DNA of 64,000 nucleotides from an uncultured Alphaproteobacteria bacterium (GCA_934273635.1 CAKQSV010000003.1:1-64000), one strand, 5' to 3'; shown: positions 17,630 to 25,258, counted from the stretch's first letter. Notes: generated by a model not told the origin, from the sequence alone. Made by a program: numbers and translations.

Positions 17630-18313
17630 TTAGTTTTTATTTAAGATTTGCGCCTGCAAATCGGATATTTGTTTTTTGAGCTCGGATATCTCTTGCGAAA
17701 GGCAAAGCACGGTGTCGTTCAGGGTGTCTTTGCTGTTCGAGTCGAGACCGTAGCTGCAGAACTTTTTGTTTTTGGAGGCAGAAGTCGGGTGCGCCGGAAA
17801 GCCTACCACGGTTGTATCGGGCGCAACATCTTTGATAACAATCGCATTGGAGCCGACTTTGCAGTTGTCTCCAACAGTGATGGGTCCTAATATCTGCGAG
17901 CCGGAGCCGATGATAACGTTATTACCGATTGTCGGGTGGCGTTTGGTTTTGAGTTTGCCGCGACTGTCAAAGACAGATGTACCGCCGAGCGTAACATCAT
18001 GATAAAGCGTGACATTGTCGCCGATTTTGGCCGTTTCTCCGATAACAACGCCCATGCCGTGGTCAATCACAAATCCTTTGCCGATTTTGGCGGCCGGATG
18101 AATTTCGACTCCGGTTAAAAAGCGTCCGAATTGAGACAAAACCCGCGCGCAGAGGTGCAACTTTTTTTGCCACAATGCGTGCGACAGGCGATAAATGCAA
18201 ATACCGTGAAAGCCCGAGCTGCAGAGCATAGCCTCTAAACGGCTGTTAGTGGCGGGGTCGCGGGCGAGAATCGCGTCTAAATCGTTTAAAATTGTCTTGA
18301 AATTTGATACCAT
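17630..18313 (-). CDS. cysE: Serine O-acetyltransferase
   Basis: 227 residues, of the shorter (EpsC/SrpH-like) CysE type. It makes O-acetylserine for cysteine biosynthesis. The left-handed beta-helix hexapeptide repeats are clear: GVEIHPAAKIGKGFVIDHGMG, VVIGETAKIGDNVTLYHDVT, and LGGTSV...KRHPTIGNNVIIGSGSQILGPITVGDNCKVGSNAIV. The catalytic DHG and the HPTI segment are in place. After the helix, a 40-residue tail includes a heptad-like stretch (LCLSQEISELKKQISDLQ). It stands alone between two intergenic spaces. A cysteine supply fits the cysteine-rich exported proteins of this genome, but that link is speculative. Confidence 0.93.
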   Translation of the reverse strand: MVSNFKTILNDLDAILARDPATNSRLEAMLCSSGFHGICIYRLSHALWQKKLHLCARVLSQFGRFLTGVEIHPAAKIGKGFVIDHGMGVVIGETAKIGDNVTLYHDVTLGGTSVFDSRGKLKTKRHPTIGNNVIIGSGSQILGPITVGDNCKVGSNAIVIKDVAPDTTVVGFPAHPTSASKNKKFCSYGLDSNSKDTLNDTVLCLSQEISELKKQISDLQAQILNKN

Positions 18314-18417
18314 TTTGTGCTAAATTCCTAAAATTAAAGTTATATGTTAATAAATAGATAACTATTGATATTATATATTAATAGAAGTTAATTTTTGAAT
18401 AAAAAAGAGATTTGTTG

Positions 18418-19185
18418 ATGACAGAAGTTTTATTTAACGGACACGCCGGCAGACTTGAGGGTCGCTATCATCAAAGTTCAAAACCGGGGGCTCCGGTGGC
18501 TTTGATTTTGCATCCGCATCCGCAATATGGCGGAACGATGAACAACAAAGTGGTTTACACTTTGTTCAGCTGTTTTCAAAATTTGGGATTTTCGGTGTTG
18601 CGCTTTAACTTTAGAAGTGTAGGGCGTTCGCAGGGCAATTTTGAAGACGGTCCGGGGGAGCTTTCGGACGCTACCGTGGCTTTGGACTGGCTGCAATCGG
18701 TTAATCCTGAGGCGAGACAATGTTGGATTGCCGGATATTCGTTCGGTGCGTGGATCGGCTTGCAACTGTTAATGCGTCGTCCGGATATTAACAACTTTAT
18801 CGCCGTGTCGCCGCCGGCTAATGAAAAAGATTTTTCTTTCTTAGCGCCATGCCCGACTTCCGGCTTGATTATTCAGGGCGGAGCAGATGAAATTGTTAAT
18901 CCGGCAAGCGTGTCGTCTTTGGCGCGTCGTTTGAATACTCAGCGTAATGTTGAAGTTGATTTTGCTTTGTTGGAAGAAGGCGATCATATGTATAACGGTC
19001 ATCTGGTCGATCTGTATAAGGTTGCAGGCAATTACATTGTGGGTGCCGTGCAACGCAAACTACCGCAGAAAAAACGTCGCGGACGTCGCAAAAAATCTGA
19101 AATGGAGCAAGATAATTTGTTGTTGGAGGATAATTCCAATGACGATTTGATGGATGATGAATTGCTCGATGATGAAGAAGAATAA
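18418..19185 (+). CDS. Alpha/beta hydrolase (COG2945-like)
   Basis: About 255 residues from the ATG at 18418 (GAGA at 18407-18410); in-frame TTG codons just upstream are less likely. It has the alpha/beta-hydrolase layout: LILHPHPQYGGTMNNKVV (oxyanion region), RFNFRSVGRSQGNF, the nucleophile elbow GYSFGAW with Ser, the GGADEIVNP segment with the acid, and EEGDHMYNGH with the catalytic His. COG2945-like hydrolases are of unknown substrate. The C-terminus is unusual: a basic KKRRGRRKK cluster followed by a very acidic tail rich in Asp and Glu, probably unstructured. An intrinsic terminator follows. Confidence 0.85.
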   Translation: MTEVLFNGHAGRLEGRYHQSSKPGAPVALILHPHPQYGGTMNNKVVYTLFSCFQNLGFSVLRFNFRSVGRSQGNFEDGPGELSDATVALDWLQSVNPEARQCWIAGYSFGAWIGLQLLMRRPDINNFIAVSPPANEKDFSFLAPCPTSGLIIQGGADEIVNPASVSSLARRLNTQRNVEVDFALLEEGDHMYNGHLVDLYKVAGNYIVGAVQRKLPQKKRRGRRKKSEMEQDNLLLEDNSNDDLMDDELLDDEEE

Positions 19186-19189
19186 GAAC

Positions 19190-19214
19190 AAAGCCCGTAA
19201 GGGCTTTTTCTTTT
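19190..19214 (+). terminator. Intrinsic terminator after the alpha/beta hydrolase gene
   Basis: The stem AAAGCCC / GGGCTTT with a GTAA loop (19190-19207) is followed by a T-rich TTCTTTT, four bases after the stop codon. Confidence 0.85.
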
Positions 19215-19388
19215 GTCTGACTGCAACTATTATAACGGAAAACGGCGGGGTTATACCGCCGCCGTCCTTACACACTATCGTTTGACAGATATGTAAATTC
19301 GGATTTTCCGAATAACAATAATTAATTTAATTATCATTATTATTTACCTTTCATGGTTGAAAGGGGAAAAACCGCGCTTATTTTGAGC

Positions 19389-19417
19389 TTGACAATAGCT
19401 CTTAAATAAGCTACCCT
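19389..19417 (+). promoter_or_regulatory. Promoter of the predicted small RNA
   Basis: A perfect -35 TTGACA (19389-19394) is followed after 17 bases by TACCCT (19412-19417), a weaker -10. Transcription would begin near 19424. There is no open reading frame downstream on this strand before a strong terminator. Confidence 0.55.
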
Positions 19418-19423
19418 TAATCC

Positions 19424-19500
19424 AGAGGATGGTTAAAGGATTGGTTTAACCCCTTTAGGTTAGAAGAACGTCCAGTGTTACCGCACCGGACGTTCTTTTT
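19424..19500 (+). ncRNA. Predicted orphan small RNA (~77 nt)
   Basis: Between a consensus-like promoter and a strong Rho-independent terminator lies about 77 bases with no start codon and ribosome site of note. The 5' part can fold in two exclusive ways: GGTTAA (19431-19436) with TTAACC (19446-19451), or TAAAGG (19434-19439) with CCTTTA (19452-19457). The terminator hairpin AGAACGTCC / GGACGTTCT (19465-19496) ends in a run of T, as in Hfq-dependent small RNAs; hfq is present in this window. No RNA family was recognised. The gene is in the intergenic space between convergent genes, so it cannot be a leader of either. Confidence 0.55.
19465..19500 (+). terminator. Intrinsic terminator of the predicted small RNA
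   Basis: Nine-base-pair stem AGAACGTCC / GGACGTTCT with an inner GTG/CAC pairing, followed by TTTT. One of the strongest hairpin-plus-U-tract signals in the window. Confidence 0.85.
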
Positions 19501-19536
19501 TATATAACCAATGGTTGTGAAAGTCAAGTTTGAGGC

Positions 19537-19758
19537 TCAATCTTGCCCGCTCAGTTGCTGTTTGAGGTATTTTAAAATATAAATTCTTACAGCACTGGAA
19601 AGGTTGGGGGAGGTTCGGGTGCGGTCGATTTCCGTAATCAAATCATTGACGGTTTGATTTTGTGCCGAGGCAATAGACAACAGCTCGTCCATAAACTCTT
19701 TTTCAAGCGTTATGCTGGTGTTGTGTCTTCCGGCGATGATAACAGAACGTTTTTGCAT
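19537..19758 (-). CDS. Ribbon-helix-helix domain protein (RHH_4-like)
   Basis: 73 residues. GRHNTSITLEKEFMDELLSIA is the beta-strand and first helix, and QTVNDLITEIDRTR the second helix, of a ribbon-helix-helix fold like RHH_4 (pfam13467-type) proteins, followed by NLSSAVRIYILKYLKQQL. These are DNA-binding proteins or partners of unknown target. Its ATG abuts the sspB stop (TAAATG), so it is translated with sspB. Pairing of this RHH family with sspB is, to my knowledge, a recurrent alphaproteobacterial gene order. Confidence 0.75.
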   Translation of the reverse strand: MQKRSVIIAGRHNTSITLEKEFMDELLSIASAQNQTVNDLITEIDRTRTSPNLSSAVRIYILKYLKQQLSGQD

Positions 19759-20223
19759 TTATTTTTTACGGAAAGCGTCAATGGATACCACGCTGGCAAT
19801 CTCGCCGGCGGCTTTTTTGGGGGCTTCTTCTTCTACATACAACGGTTCGTCGGCGTCGTCTTCCCTAGAGGCAAAGCTCAAGCCGAATTTGGCGTAAGGG
19901 TCACCAAAGTAGGTGATGCAGTCAAACGGAATAACCAACGTTTGTTCAATGCCGTTAAAGCTCAAATCTATCGAAAAAGAATCAGCATCAACTACCAAAT
20001 TAGAATATTGATGTTGGATGACAATCGTCATTTCGTGCGGATATTGTTGGCGCAAGGCATCAGAAAGTTGCACCCGAGGATTGTCCGTTTTAAAGGTAAT
20101 ATAAAAATGGTTTTCTCCGGGGAGACCTTGTTGTTCGGCAATTTTTAACGCTGCAATCACAACATGTTTTAAAGACTGTTCAATTAATTTGTCGTAATTA
20201 ATCTCGTCAATATAATCAACCAT
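19759..20223 (-). CDS. sspB: SspB, ClpXP proteolysis adaptor (alpha type)
   Basis: About 154 residues from the ATG at 20223 (GAGG upstream); an extension to 20283 would run into the tmRNA. The N-terminal helix IDEINYDKLIEQSLKHVVIAAL, the strand HFYITFKTDNPRVQLSDAL, and YPHEMTIVIQHQYSNLVV then FSIDLSFNGIEQTLVIPFDCITYFGDPYAKFGL form the SspB fold. SspB tethers ssrA-tagged proteins to ClpX; the variable C-terminal tail ends in VVSIDAFRKK, the type of motif that docks on ClpX. Next to the tmRNA gene, on the same strand, so adaptor and tag-encoding RNA are neighbours. Confidence 0.9.
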   Translation of the reverse strand: MVDYIDEINYDKLIEQSLKHVVIAALKIAEQQGLPGENHFYITFKTDNPRVQLSDALRQQYPHEMTIVIQHQYSNLVVDADSFSIDLSFNGIEQTLVIPFDCITYFGDPYAKFGLSFASREDDADEPLYVEEEAPKKAAGEIASVVSIDAFRKK

Positions 20224-20328
20224 TTTATTCCTCACTCTAAAAAAAGAAAAAGCCGTTCTGTTGCTAGGTGGCTTCTCCCCCACTTGAGGCTAACCAAAGT
20301 CTCAAGAATTTTAGTTCGTCACTTTAGA

Positions 20329-20367
20329 CTAAGCAGCCAAAGCAACTGGTGCTAAATTATCGTTAGC
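20329..20367 (-). other. tmRNA tag-peptide reading frame
   Basis: The resume codon GCT is at 20365-20367 and the frame reads ANDNLAPVALAA, then TAG (20329-20331). The ALAA end is the ClpX/ClpA-recognised degron of ssrA tags, and AND at the start is the typical beginning of alphaproteobacterial tags, matching the part usually bound by SspB. Confidence 0.93.
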
Positions 20368-20465
20368 ATTTATTTAGTTTGAACCGATAACGGTGGTGTC
20401 TCACCGAGTACGGCGTTGCATACCTTTATTGTACCCCATCAAGCCTAAATTCACCCCCATAATAG

Positions 20466-20584
20466 AAAACGTGCTCTTTAAGCGATTGCGACGTCCTTAG
20501 AGATTTTTCTTGGTCATGTACCGCTAGTACACTCCCTGCGAAAAATATCTAACTCCTAGCACTCATCTTAAACATCACGTTTTT
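20466..20584. repeat. Long imperfect palindrome in the tmRNA intervening segment
   Basis: Left arm 20466-20509 and right arm 20540-20584 are imperfect inverted repeats: AAAACGTG...TTTAAG...TTAGAGATTTTTC against GAAAAATATCTAA...CTTAAA...CACGTTTT. The middle of each arm differs while both ends match. A small inner GTAC...GTAC pair sits in the loop. AATAGAAAACG beside the left arm recurs at about 20603. It looks like a miniature palindromic element, distinct from the other repeat family. Confidence 0.6.
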
Positions 20585-20651
20585 GATGGTCAGTGCCGAA
20601 GTAATAGAAAACGCGCTGCGTTGTCCTTGTCTTATCGTCATTGCGATAATA

Positions 20652-20828
20652 CCTCCTCGTTAAATATTTAGAGAGGAGGTGACAGCGCTAGCTGTCGGAG
20701 GTGAGTTTATGTTTATAGAAAAGTTGTATTCTCTATTTTAAAACTCTTCCTTACTTTAAACTCACCCCAGAAACCAATCGAGTTAAACCTCTAAGGTTTC
20801 TGACCCTCTCTAAAAATTTAGCGAGGGT
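20652..20828. repeat. Modular palindromic repeat (copy B) inside the tmRNA intervening segment
   Basis: The element opens with CCTCCTCGTTAAATATTTAG... (20652-20679), then a small insert TGACAGCGCTAGCTGTCG that is itself a palindrome, then GGTGAGTTTATG. An AT-rich centre leads to CTTTAAACTCACC and a second hairpin insert (CAGAAACC...GGTTTCTG), and it closes with CCCTCTCTAAAAATTTAGC... (to 20828). The frame matches copies near 32.2 and 58.5 kb; the internal hairpins differ. Confidence 0.7.
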
Positions 20829-20937
20829 AAGTTCGTTTTCTTCTTAAAAATGGTGGAGGTGCCGGGTACTGCCCCCGGGTCTGAAATACCTATTTCGTAC
20901 AGCCTCTAGTACCATAGCTGATTGCTCAGCGATTGTG

Positions 20938-20965
20938 ATTATACTTATTTATTTATAATTTTCAA
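20938..20965 (-). promoter_or_regulatory. Promoter of the tmRNA gene
   Basis: On the minus strand TTGAAA (20965-20960) and TATAAT (20943-20938) are separated by 16 bases, placing transcription start near 20931, just upstream of the acceptor piece. It is a near-perfect housekeeping promoter, as expected for an abundant RNA. Confidence 0.75.
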
Positions 20966-20989
20966 GTCAGATTTATGTTTTATCAGTTA

Positions 20990-21017
20990 TTGACAAAACA
21001 GACAAATATGCTAAATT
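20990..21017 (+). promoter_or_regulatory. Promoter of the gene at 21059, divergent from the tmRNA
   Basis: TTGACA (20990-20995) and TAAATT (21012-21017) with a 16-base spacer. It points away from the tmRNA promoter about 25 bases to the left, giving a compact divergent promoter region. Confidence 0.65.
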
Positions 21018-21058
21018 CAGGAGTCATAAATTATATTATTAACTAATTATTTTTTTAT

Positions 21059-22021
21059 ATGAACAAAAACAATATAATCAAGCACGCGAAATTGGCAAAG
21101 TTTGATTCCGCGGCGCAGTGCGACCTGCTTTATCTTCAGGTTGTTTCACAGTTTGATGAGGCTCGTTTGCTCTTTCTTATTAAGGAACGAGGGTATGCGG
21201 TTACACCGTTTTTGCTCAATCTTTTGTTAGACTATGGTCAGCAGAATTTGATTGGCGAGATAGTGGATGAGGCGGCAAATCTCAGTGATGAGGTTTATGA
21301 CTGGTTGTGTCTCTATTGGGGTGTGAATAAAACGGAAGATTACTTCTGTTCTGATTATCGCAAGTATGAGCACAGTCTGATGAAACGAATCTCAGACGAG
21401 GGTTTGCAGCGTAACCGGTTGTGGCGTTTTCTTATTCGCCGCGGCACATACGATTTGGTACCGATTGAGGTTTTGGAGAATATAATCGGCAGCTCGTTTG
21501 AAGATGTGGACGGTGTGGAGCAGTTTTTGCTGAACAGACTGCTTTTTGACCACTATGCGCCGATTGTGTTCCGTAAGGGTAATAAGCAGAATCTGATTGC
21601 TGTTAAGGGTGGTCCGGAATATCTGTTGAAGTATGGCGGAATCAAAGAGGCCGAGATCGTGTTGGGTATTTATGAACACTTCGGACGTTGTGCAGGTGAT
21701 GACAGCAACAACGGTTTTTTCATTGAAAAAGCTCTGGAAAAGATAAATGATAAAGAGAAATTTCAGAACTTTGAGATGATTTTGCTGGAGTGTAAACGTC
21801 CTAACCTGAGTGTGAAGTTTGACAGCGTCAATGTGGCGTTTTTGAGCCGTTATCCGAAGAAAGTCAACTGGGACAGATTGTGGCAGCTGAATCCGACGTT
21901 GCACGGCTATCTTTATGAAACGGCCGCAAACAACCCAAAGGTGAACGCCGCGTTTTTACAGTCTCACAGCTATACGTTTTTTGACAAGCTGAAAGACTGG
22001 TGGCGTGAGTTTAGAGCCTGA
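21059..22021 (+). CDS. Hypothetical helical cytoplasmic protein
   Basis: 320 residues, no signal peptide and no membrane segment. The sequence is mostly amphipathic helix with repeated ~30-residue spacing (FDEARLLFLIKERG, LLNLLLDYGQQNLIGEIV, YGGIKEAEIVLGIYEHFG), which suggests an alpha-solenoid-like fold. No family recognised. There is no clear ribosome-binding site before the ATG (ATTTTTTTATATG), unlike most genes here. It has its own promoter and terminator and so stands alone. Function unknown. Confidence 0.75.
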   Translation: MNKNNIIKHAKLAKFDSAAQCDLLYLQVVSQFDEARLLFLIKERGYAVTPFLLNLLLDYGQQNLIGEIVDEAANLSDEVYDWLCLYWGVNKTEDYFCSDYRKYEHSLMKRISDEGLQRNRLWRFLIRRGTYDLVPIEVLENIIGSSFEDVDGVEQFLLNRLLFDHYAPIVFRKGNKQNLIAVKGGPEYLLKYGGIKEAEIVLGIYEHFGRCAGDDSNNGFFIEKALEKINDKEKFQNFEMILLECKRPNLSVKFDSVNVAFLSRYPKKVNWDRLWQLNPTLHGYLYETAANNPKVNAAFLQSHSYTFFDKLKDWWREFRA

Positions 22022-22041
22022 GAATAATTATTCTAAAAATG

Positions 22042-22076
22042 AAAAAAAGCTGTGGAATAGTCCACGGCTTTTTTTG
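22042..22076 (+). terminator. Intrinsic terminator after the gene at 21059
   Basis: AAAAAAGCTGTGGA / TCCACGGCTTTTTTT, loop ATAG, with a long T-tract; the A-run on the other side would also let it work on the minus strand. Confidence 0.9.
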
Positions 22077-22131
22077 TATTCGGAACAGAGTTTTGTTAAG
22101 GTAGGGCATTAATTTGTTTGAGGAGATTCTG

Positions 22132-22698
22132 ATGAAGATTGCGGTATGGTGCAGACACAAAGATGACAATATTATCGGTATCGGTCCGAATATTCCGTGG
22201 CGGATATCGTCTGACTTTAAGCGATTTCGCCGTTTGACCGAGGAACAATATCTGGTTGCGGGCGAGCGCACTTATGAGAGTTTTCCCAACCGCACGCTGC
22301 CTAATCGCAAAATTGCGGTTTTGACTTTTAATACCGATTATGAAGTATCTGATCCGACAGCGCACAAGGTGGTTAATGATATTAAATTTTTTAAGGACTT
22401 TGAGCCGGATTTATATATTGTCGGCGGCGCCAGTATTTATAAAGCCTTTGTGACCGGCAGTGCAAAATTAGTGCCTGATATTATTGTTGATAGTATGTAT
22501 TGCGGAGATTTAAATCCCGAATTGGAGGGACAGCCAGTGGATATTTCCGCCTGTATTGAGGTAATGCGCAAGGATTATCGGCAGATTTCGCAAAACTATG
22601 AGTTAGACAATGTTATAACCACCGTATGGGTTAAGAAAAACAGTTTTATTGAGCAAGCAACGCTCAAACACATTATTCAGGCAATTGAAAACTATTGA
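22132..22698 (+). CDS. folA: Dihydrofolate reductase
   Basis: About 188 residues from the ATG at 22132, chosen for GAGGAG seven bases upstream. Conserved DHFR features are GIGPNIPWRISSDFKRFRRLT with the Trp and the catalytic Asp, then GERTYESFPNRTLPNRKIAVLT (NADPH-binding), and DLYIVGGASIYKAF. It reduces dihydrofolate to tetrahydrofolate. The C-terminus is longer than in E. coli FolA and contains a helix after the last strand. No thymidylate synthase gene is adjacent. Its 3' end overlaps the convergent TPR gene by seven bases. Confidence 0.88.
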   Translation: MKIAVWCRHKDDNIIGIGPNIPWRISSDFKRFRRLTEEQYLVAGERTYESFPNRTLPNRKIAVLTFNTDYEVSDPTAHKVVNDIKFFKDFEPDLYIVGGASIYKAFVTGSAKLVPDIIVDSMYCGDLNPELEGQPVDISACIEVMRKDYRQISQNYELDNVITTVWVKKNSFIEQATLKHIIQAIENY

Positions 22699-24425
22699 GC
22701 ATAAAACACTGTTCCGGTTACGGGGGTGCCGTTTTCTTGCCTTAAGGTTAGTGTTTGGCTTTGCACCGTGGCGTAAAGAGAGCTTAACAACTCGGTAACA
22801 AACCAAGGATTGTGCTGATAGCGTCCGCTGGCGGAAAGTTTGGCTTGAGCCACCTCGGTAGGTGCGTTTTCGATTGAAAAAATTATAGGGCAGGGGGCGC
22901 AGGCTTGCAACAACGGTGTCAAGTCGTTCAAATAGCAACAAACATCGGCGGCAGTAATGAGTTGCGGGTGGAGTGTTGGTAATTTTTGCACGCAGAATTC
23001 TAAAGCATCCTGACAAATTAGTCTTTCGTAGCAGTGTTTTTCGGCGGCTTTGGCGAGCATTTTTTCGGAGATATCAACGCCGACAAGGCTGGTGAAATCG
23101 GTTTTATAAGCCACGCCGACAAGCCCCGAACCACATCCAAGATCCACAATAAGCCCTTCAACATCCCCTGTAATTCCTCTAAACCTTCGCGGAAGCTCAT
23201 AACCAATATTCGCGAGAACCAACTCGTAATTATCAGCGAAATTGTCAAACAGCTTTTGAGTATAAATTTGATTATTATCACTTAATTCTCCTCTAAACGC
23301 CGCGTTAATGCGGGCGGCAAAAATGTTGTTCGGGGCTTGAGAATACCAGTTGGCGGTAATTTTTTTGGCGGTATCGGGGTCTTTATAATAAAGCAAAGTC
23401 AGTGTCTCGGCAATATTCAAGGCGTATTCATCGGTTTGCGGCGCGCGGGTAAAAGCATTGAAAAACAAGCCCAAAGCCTCGGTATAATCCCCCGTTTCTT
23501 TAAGCAAAACGCCAAGATTATTGCTCAGCTCGGGACTGTCGGGGTTGAGCAACACCGTAGCGCGATATTCTTCAAGAGCCTCGGCACGGCGATTGGCACG
23601 GCACAACATATCGGCATAACCTAAATGAGCGGCAGGCTCATCGGGAGACAGTTCTATCGCGCGTTTGTAATAGCGCTCGGCGGTGATAAAATCTTGGCGG
23701 ACGGTTGCAAAATTGCCCAGATTTATCAGCGCATGCGGGGAATCCGGATTAAGTCTCAAGGCACTTTGAAAATAGTTTTCGGCGTGTTCCGGCGCCAGTT
23801 GCAGAGCCAGTTCGCCTAACGCTAATTTGAGGTCAAAAACATCCATATCGTGGGCTTGCAATAGGTCGAAAGCCTCTTCATTGCGATTTTGGTTGCGATA
23901 GAGCAAGCTCAAGTAATACACCGCCATGGCATTATCGGGGCAGGCGCTGACGATTTGCTCCAGTTTGGCGGTGTCTGCCGTCATAAAACTGAGGTTGATT
24001 TGCGCCTCGGTGTAGTCCGGCGCAAGTTTTAGAGCCGCGCTATAATGGTGGATGGCTTTGTCTTTATCGCCCAAACTGCGGTAGACTTCGGCCAAATAAT
24101 TGTGTGTTTCTTTAACCTCGGGCGCTAAGACCAGTGATTTTTGAAAAGCGTCAATTGCCTCATAGGGTTTGTTGTCGTTATAGAGCGAAAACCCGAGATT
24201 GAAGTAAAACGGCGCGGCGTTCGGAGCCTGTTTTACCGCCTTATAAAACCACTCGCAGGCCTGATTGTGCAACCCTTTAGCCTGAGCAATCAAGCCCATT
24301 AAATTAAGCACATCGGCATTATTCGGCGCGGTTTCTAAAATTTGACGGTACAGGTCTTCGGCCTGTTTAAGCTCTCCGGCCTCTTGTAAGCGCACGGCCT
24401 GTTGAAATAATAAATCGTATCCCAT
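22692..24425 (-). CDS. TPR-repeat protein fused to a SAM-dependent methyltransferase
   Basis: 577 residues. Residues ~1-340 are a run of tetratricopeptide repeats (for example LYRQILETAPNNADVLNLMG, AERYYKRAIELSPDEPAAHL). Residues ~410-577 form a class I methyltransferase: a leading NYELVLANIGYELP helix, motif I IVDLGCGSGLVG, then LVGVDISEKMLAKA and the ITAADVCCYLND segment. Such TPR-methyltransferase fusions are common in Alphaproteobacteria, with unknown substrate, possibly glycan- or protein-linked. No signal peptide. Monocistronic; convergent with folA. Confidence 0.85.
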   Translation of the reverse strand: MGYDLLFQQAVRLQEAGELKQAEDLYRQILETAPNNADVLNLMGLIAQAKGLHNQACEWFYKAVKQAPNAAPFYFNLGFSLYNDNKPYEAIDAFQKSLVLAPEVKETHNYLAEVYRSLGDKDKAIHHYSAALKLAPDYTEAQINLSFMTADTAKLEQIVSACPDNAMAVYYLSLLYRNQNRNEEAFDLLQAHDMDVFDLKLALGELALQLAPEHAENYFQSALRLNPDSPHALINLGNFATVRQDFITAERYYKRAIELSPDEPAAHLGYADMLCRANRRAEALEEYRATVLLNPDSPELSNNLGVLLKETGDYTEALGLFFNAFTRAPQTDEYALNIAETLTLLYYKDPDTAKKITANWYSQAPNNIFAARINAAFRGELSDNNQIYTQKLFDNFADNYELVLANIGYELPRRFRGITGDVEGLIVDLGCGSGLVGVAYKTDFTSLVGVDISEKMLAKAAEKHCYERLICQDALEFCVQKLPTLHPQLITAADVCCYLNDLTPLLQACAPCPIIFSIENAPTEVAQAKLSASGRYQHNPWFVTELLSSLYATVQSQTLTLRQENGTPVTGTVFYAQ

Positions 24426-24558
24426 GGCAACTCCTGATAAACAAAATAATATGTATTTGTAAATATTTGGTCAATTTGTGAAGATTTTGCTTGTGTTTTT
24501 GCAAAAAATGAATTAGTTTATGGACACTTTCGGGTATGTGGAGTTGCGTTTTGCGCCT

Positions 24559-24590
24559 CCCGTTTGGGGATTTTGCCTCAAACTTCCGGG
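24559..24590 (+). promoter_or_regulatory. Hairpin in the rpsD 5' leader
   Basis: CCCGTTTGGGG pairs with CCTCAAAC and a terminal CCGGG across an ATTTTG loop, ending 32 bases before the rpsD start. S4 represses ribosomal operons by binding structured leaders in other bacteria, so this may be an autoregulatory site. No match to a known S4 leader is claimed. Confidence 0.4.
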
Positions 24591-24622
24591 ACAATAATAA
24601 TTGATAAAAAAAGGAAAATTTA

Positions 24623-25237
24623 ATGAAAAGTATCGTTTCTACCAAGAAAAAGGCAAGTCGCCGTTATGGCGCTAATTTGTGGGGTGATGCCAACAGCCCG
24701 TTCAACAAAAGAGAATATGCTCCGGGTCAACACGGCGCTAAAAGAAAAAAGCCGACCGATTACGGTGTTCAGTTGTATGCTAAACAAAAACTGAAGATGT
24801 ATTACGGCAACATTTCTGAAAAGCAATTCCACAAATATTATGTTGAGGCCGTTCGCCGCACCGGTGACGCTGCCGAGAACTTTGTCGGTATTTTGGAATC
24901 TCGTTTGGACAACTTGGTTTATAAAGCAAAGTTTGTTCCGACCGTTTTTGCTTCTCGTCAGTTTGTAAACCACGGTCACGTTACCGTTAACGGTAAGAAA
25001 GTGAACATCCCTTCTTATATGGTTAAGGTTGGTGATGTGATTGAAGTTCGTGAGAAATCTAAGCAGATGGCTATGGTTATCAGTGCCTCTGAGTCTACTT
25101 CTCGCGATGTTCCGGGATATTTGGAAGTTGACAGCAAAAAGCTGACTGCAAAATATACCTTTACGCCGAAGTTTGAGGACATTCCGTACGCTTGCGAAAT
25201 GGAACCGAATCAGGTTATCGAGTTCTACTCAAGATAA
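24623..25237 (+). CDS. rpsD: 30S ribosomal protein S4
   Basis: 204 residues, standard length. Typical S4 features are the ASRRYGANLWGD start, GQHGAKRKKPTDYGVQLYAKQKL, and the S4 RNA-binding domain LDNLVYKAKFVPTVFASRQFVNHGHVTVNGKKVNIPSYMVKVGD (cut into separate stretches here). It nucleates 30S assembly on 16S rRNA and can act as a translational repressor. In Alphaproteobacteria it is usually separate from the alpha operon, as here. The ribosome site AAGGAAAA precedes the ATG; an intrinsic terminator follows. Confidence 0.98.
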   Translation: MKSIVSTKKKASRRYGANLWGDANSPFNKREYAPGQHGAKRKKPTDYGVQLYAKQKLKMYYGNISEKQFHKYYVEAVRRTGDAAENFVGILESRLDNLVYKAKFVPTVFASRQFVNHGHVTVNGKKVNIPSYMVKVGDVIEVREKSKQMAMVISASESTSRDVPGYLEVDSKKLTAKYTFTPKFEDIPYACEMEPNQVIEFYSR

Positions 25238-25258
25238 TAGGAACAATCCTTTATCAAG

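Larger units (their letters stand above)
20240..20931 (-). ncRNA. ssrA: tmRNA (ssrA), circularly permuted two-piece form
   Basis: Transcribed right to left. The upstream acceptor piece (~20931 to 20851) ends in CACCTCCACCA, with a T-arm-like CCGGG/CCCGG hairpin. The downstream coding piece begins GGGGGTGA at 20458 and carries the tag reading frame. The two ends pair as the tRNA-like acceptor stem: GGGGGTG with CACCTCC, seven base pairs with one G-U. Permuted two-piece tmRNA is characteristic of Alphaproteobacteria. The gene ends in a terminator-like AGCC/GGCT hairpin and T-tract (20239-20273). The piece between the two parts (20459-20850, ~390 bases) is removed in processing, long for this RNA, and it contains palindromic elements. 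Exact ends of the pieces are approximate. Confidence 0.93.

Noticed and set aside
20459..20850. Possible CRISPR array or second RNA gene in the tmRNA intervening segment
   Set aside because: Repeats are inverted and few, without regular spacers; the sequence matches the dispersed palindromic element instead.
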